The translations under genes and the position numbers were made by a program. A model generated the notes under the pieces. It searched no databases and was not told the origin of the DNA. It worked only from the letters and a program-made list of their open reading frames with translations. Of a stretch of 64,000 nucleotides of DNA, positions 62,756-64,000 are shown piece by piece (the first letter of the stretch is position 1; each line of letters begins with the position of its first letter). Source of the stretch: GWE2-42-39 sp942493345 (GTDB taxonomy: Bacteria; Bacteroidota; Bacteroidia; Bacteroidales; Prolixibacteraceae); the NCBI GenBank assembly GCA_942493345.1, contig OW818695.1:3534001-3598000 (forward strand). The letters are read 5' to 3'.

Positions 62756-63520
62756 ATGAGGAATGATCAGGAAAACATATACCGGCAAATTCAGGACGCG
62801 ATCAATAATCTGCCCGATAATTTCAGCATACTTGAAGAACAAATTGATGTTGAATTGCAACTCGAATATTTTAATTTTTCGAAAGAATTGAAAAATGAAT
62901 TTTCGAAGGAATATATTCTGGAGCGAAAGGATGATCTGTTTGATGAAACGGTTCCTGTAGAAGAAAAAAAGACCCTGCTGGTTTTACTGGCATCGGTTAA
63001 TGAAGTTGAGGCATATCGGGCGATTGAGAAGTTTGCAAAAAATCCTGTTCCTGAATTGAAAGAGTGGTCAGTACTGGCTTTGCAGGAAAGCAAGATGTTG
63101 TTGCAGAGTACTTTACTCGATGAGCAGCAGGTGTTTATTTCCACCGGATTGGGCGGGCATGGACAAAAAATTCGCTATTTTGTTGTTTTGCGGTCGAAAA
63201 ATATACAGGTCGAATTTACGAGAGTGCAAAAACAACTCATTGAAAGTGAATTGATTTTCAGTATAAAGAAATACGATGGCGTTTTCGAGGAAATTGAATT
63301 TGAAGATGGTTTTGCCAAGGCGCTTTTTCTGATGCCTTTAAAAAGCGACATGCAGGAAATGCTCAGGTCGTTTATTGATGAATGTAATCAATATGGCGAT
63401 TTTTTGGATGAAGATGTAATCCTGACCAATGTCCGAAAATTTAAGATTAGTGAAATACGCGATTTCTTAAAAAATGGCTCAATTGAAAAGGAGAAGGAAG
63501 ATGATGACGATGATGAATAA
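62756..63520 (+). CDS. Conserved-looking hypothetical protein, acidic
   Basis: A 254-residue cytoplasmic protein without signal peptide. The N-terminal half is helical (ERKDDLFDETVPVEEKKTLL, ASVNEVEAYRAIEKFAKNPV), with a possible HEAT-like pair around PELKEWSVLALQESKML; the second half starts STGLGGHGQKIRYFVVLRSK and is alpha/beta. It ends in a run of Asp and Glu (EKEKEDDDDDE). Family not recognised. Its end overlaps the next gene by 20 bp, so the two are co-translated. Confidence 0.65.
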   Translation: MRNDQENIYRQIQDAINNLPDNFSILEEQIDVELQLEYFNFSKELKNEFSKEYILERKDDLFDETVPVEEKKTLLVLLASVNEVEAYRAIEKFAKNPVPELKEWSVLALQESKMLLQSTLLDEQQVFISTGLGGHGQKIRYFVVLRSKNIQVEFTRVQKQLIESELIFSIKKYDGVFEEIEFEDGFAKALFLMPLKSDMQEMLRSFIDECNQYGDFLDEDVILTNVRKFKISEIRDFLKNGSIEKEKEDDDDDE

Positions 63521-63803
63521 AATAAATGTTGCATTGCAGGTTTTACCTGTTTCGAATGAAAAAGATAGTTATGATTTGGTGGACATTGCTATTTCGGAAA
63601 TCGAAAAATCGGGTTTGAAATACAAAGTTTGTCCGTTTGAAACTGTTATTGAAGGTACTTTCGACGAAATTATGCCGCTTGTAAAGCGCATTCACGAACT
63701 GCTTTATGCCCGTGGAACTGAAAAAATGATGTGCTATATAAAAATCCAAAGTAGTAACAATCAGGATGTTTTAATTGAGGATAAAATGTACAAGTACGAA
63801 TAA
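63501..63803 (+). CDS. Thiamine-binding / MTH1187 family protein
   Basis: A 100-residue protein from ATG 63501; ATG 63504, 63510 and 63513 are further possible starts, and GGAG at 63490-63493 supports one of them. NKINVALQVLPVSNEKDSYD, IEKSGLKYKVCPFETVIEG and FDEIMPLVKRIHELLYARG are the conserved regions of the MTH1187/YkoF-type ferredoxin-like fold (DUF77). Members bind thiamine or a related ligand; no thiamine gene is nearby. Overlaps the end of the preceding gene. Confidence 0.8.
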   Translation: MMTMMNKINVALQVLPVSNEKDSYDLVDIAISEIEKSGLKYKVCPFETVIEGTFDEIMPLVKRIHELLYARGTEKMMCYIKIQSSNNQDVLIEDKMYKYE

Positions 63804-63846
63804 GAAAAAGATTCAAACTTTTTTTACATGAATATTCAAAAAGTAT

Positions 63847-63854
63847 TATATTTG
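63847..63854 (+). promoter_or_regulatory. -7 box of the tRNA-Arg gene
   Basis: TATATTTG fits TAnnTTTG and lies 26 bp before the tRNA. Confidence 0.55.
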
Positions 63855-63879
63855 CAGCGCTTTTAAAGATTATAAGCAT

Positions 63880-63955
63880 GGCCCCGTAGCTTAATGGATA
63901 GAGCATCTGACTACGGATCAGAAGGTTGGGGGTTCGAGTCTCTCCGGGGTCACCA
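63880..63955 (+). tRNA. tRNA-Arg (anticodon ACG)
   Basis: Full cloverleaf: acceptor GGCCCCG pairs with CGGGGTC (one G-T), D arm GTAGCTTAATGGATAGAGC, anticodon arm CTGACTACGGATCAG with anticodon ACG (63913-63915), T arm with GGTTCGAGTC, discriminator A and an encoded CCA end. ACG will be read as inosine-CG after deamination and decodes CGN codons. Confidence 0.97.
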
Positions 63956-63960
63956 AAAAC

Positions 63961-63992
63961 AAAAAAAGCACTGAGAAATCAGTGCTTTTTTT
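63961..63992 (+). terminator. Rho-independent terminator of tRNA-Arg
   Basis: AGCACTGA and TCAGTGCT pair perfectly around GAAA, with an A tract before and seven T after, 5 bp past the CCA end. Confidence 0.93.
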
Positions 63993-64000
63993 GTGTGGAT

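Noticed and set aside
1..64000. CRISPR array, prophage, toxin-antitoxin pair, defence system or complete insertion sequence
   Set aside because: Looked for repeated spacer structure, phage structural genes, small toxin pairs, nuclease-helicase clusters and transposases; none seen.

Overview
The window is a chromosomal stretch of a member of the Bacteroidota, most likely a Marinilabiliales/Prolixibacteraceae-type organism (inference from protein flavour, not from a marker search). Support: a SusC/SusD pair, a short RpoD of the sigma-ABfr type (288 aa), FecI/FecR-style ECF sigma and anti-sigma genes, a PUR-like DUF3276 protein, MG2/TonB-plug hybrid proteins, and promoters with the Bacteroidota -7 box TAnnTTTG. 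No phage, CRISPR array, complete insertion sequence or rRNA was found.

Layout. 1-4980: tail of a nutrient-uptake locus (partial SusC, SusD, a propeller-like lipoprotein, terminator, then a secreted glycerophosphodiester phosphodiesterase). 5070-7230: minus-strand sugar activation pair (NahK-like anomeric kinase and NDP-sugar pyrophosphorylase). 7305-7704: a 400-bp MITE-like element with 18-bp terminal inverted repeats and a 10-bp target duplication. 7770-13913: two secreted alpha-L-rhamnosidases (GH106, GH78). 14300-20104: cell-envelope proteins and an exported metallophosphoesterase. 20350-32410: mostly housekeeping (fabD, M23 peptidase, zapA, rny, glutathione peroxidase, dnaX, ferritin, RelA/SpoT). 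32588-37367: TPR protein, GH43, a decayed intergenic region, GH2. 37565-41220: YbbR-like protein, coaE, TerB-DnaJ protein, DUF3276, M48 lipoprotein. 41535-46780: ECF sigma / TonB receptor / FecR / DUF4382 signalling locus. 46849-51368: folD, ffh, argS. 51545-54631: OmpA protein, a decayed gene with a poly-C tract, a lipoprotein. 54791-63992: chorismate mutase + aldolase, rho, rpoD, rpe, Feo iron uptake, two small conserved genes, tRNA-Arg.

How it works together. The accessory parts describe a carbohydrate scavenger: outer-membrane import (SusCD), periplasmic removal of rhamnose, arabinose/xylose-type and beta-linked sugars (GH106, GH78, GH43, GH2), and cytoplasmic activation of released sugars. 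A phosphate-scavenging theme is suggested by two exported phosphoesterases that share almost the same 80-bp leader although 14.6 kb apart.

The most notable points are: dnaX is split by a 10-A run so that tau needs a -1 frameshift or transcriptional slippage; the 400-bp MITE; a 200-bp repeat present in inverted copies at 17201 and 34750; the duplicated phosphoesterase leader; a RelA/SpoT enzyme whose HD hydrolase motif has become HN; Rho with a large Gln/Asn-rich disordered insert; and remnants of an ECF sigma gene and of another gene with a C10 tract.
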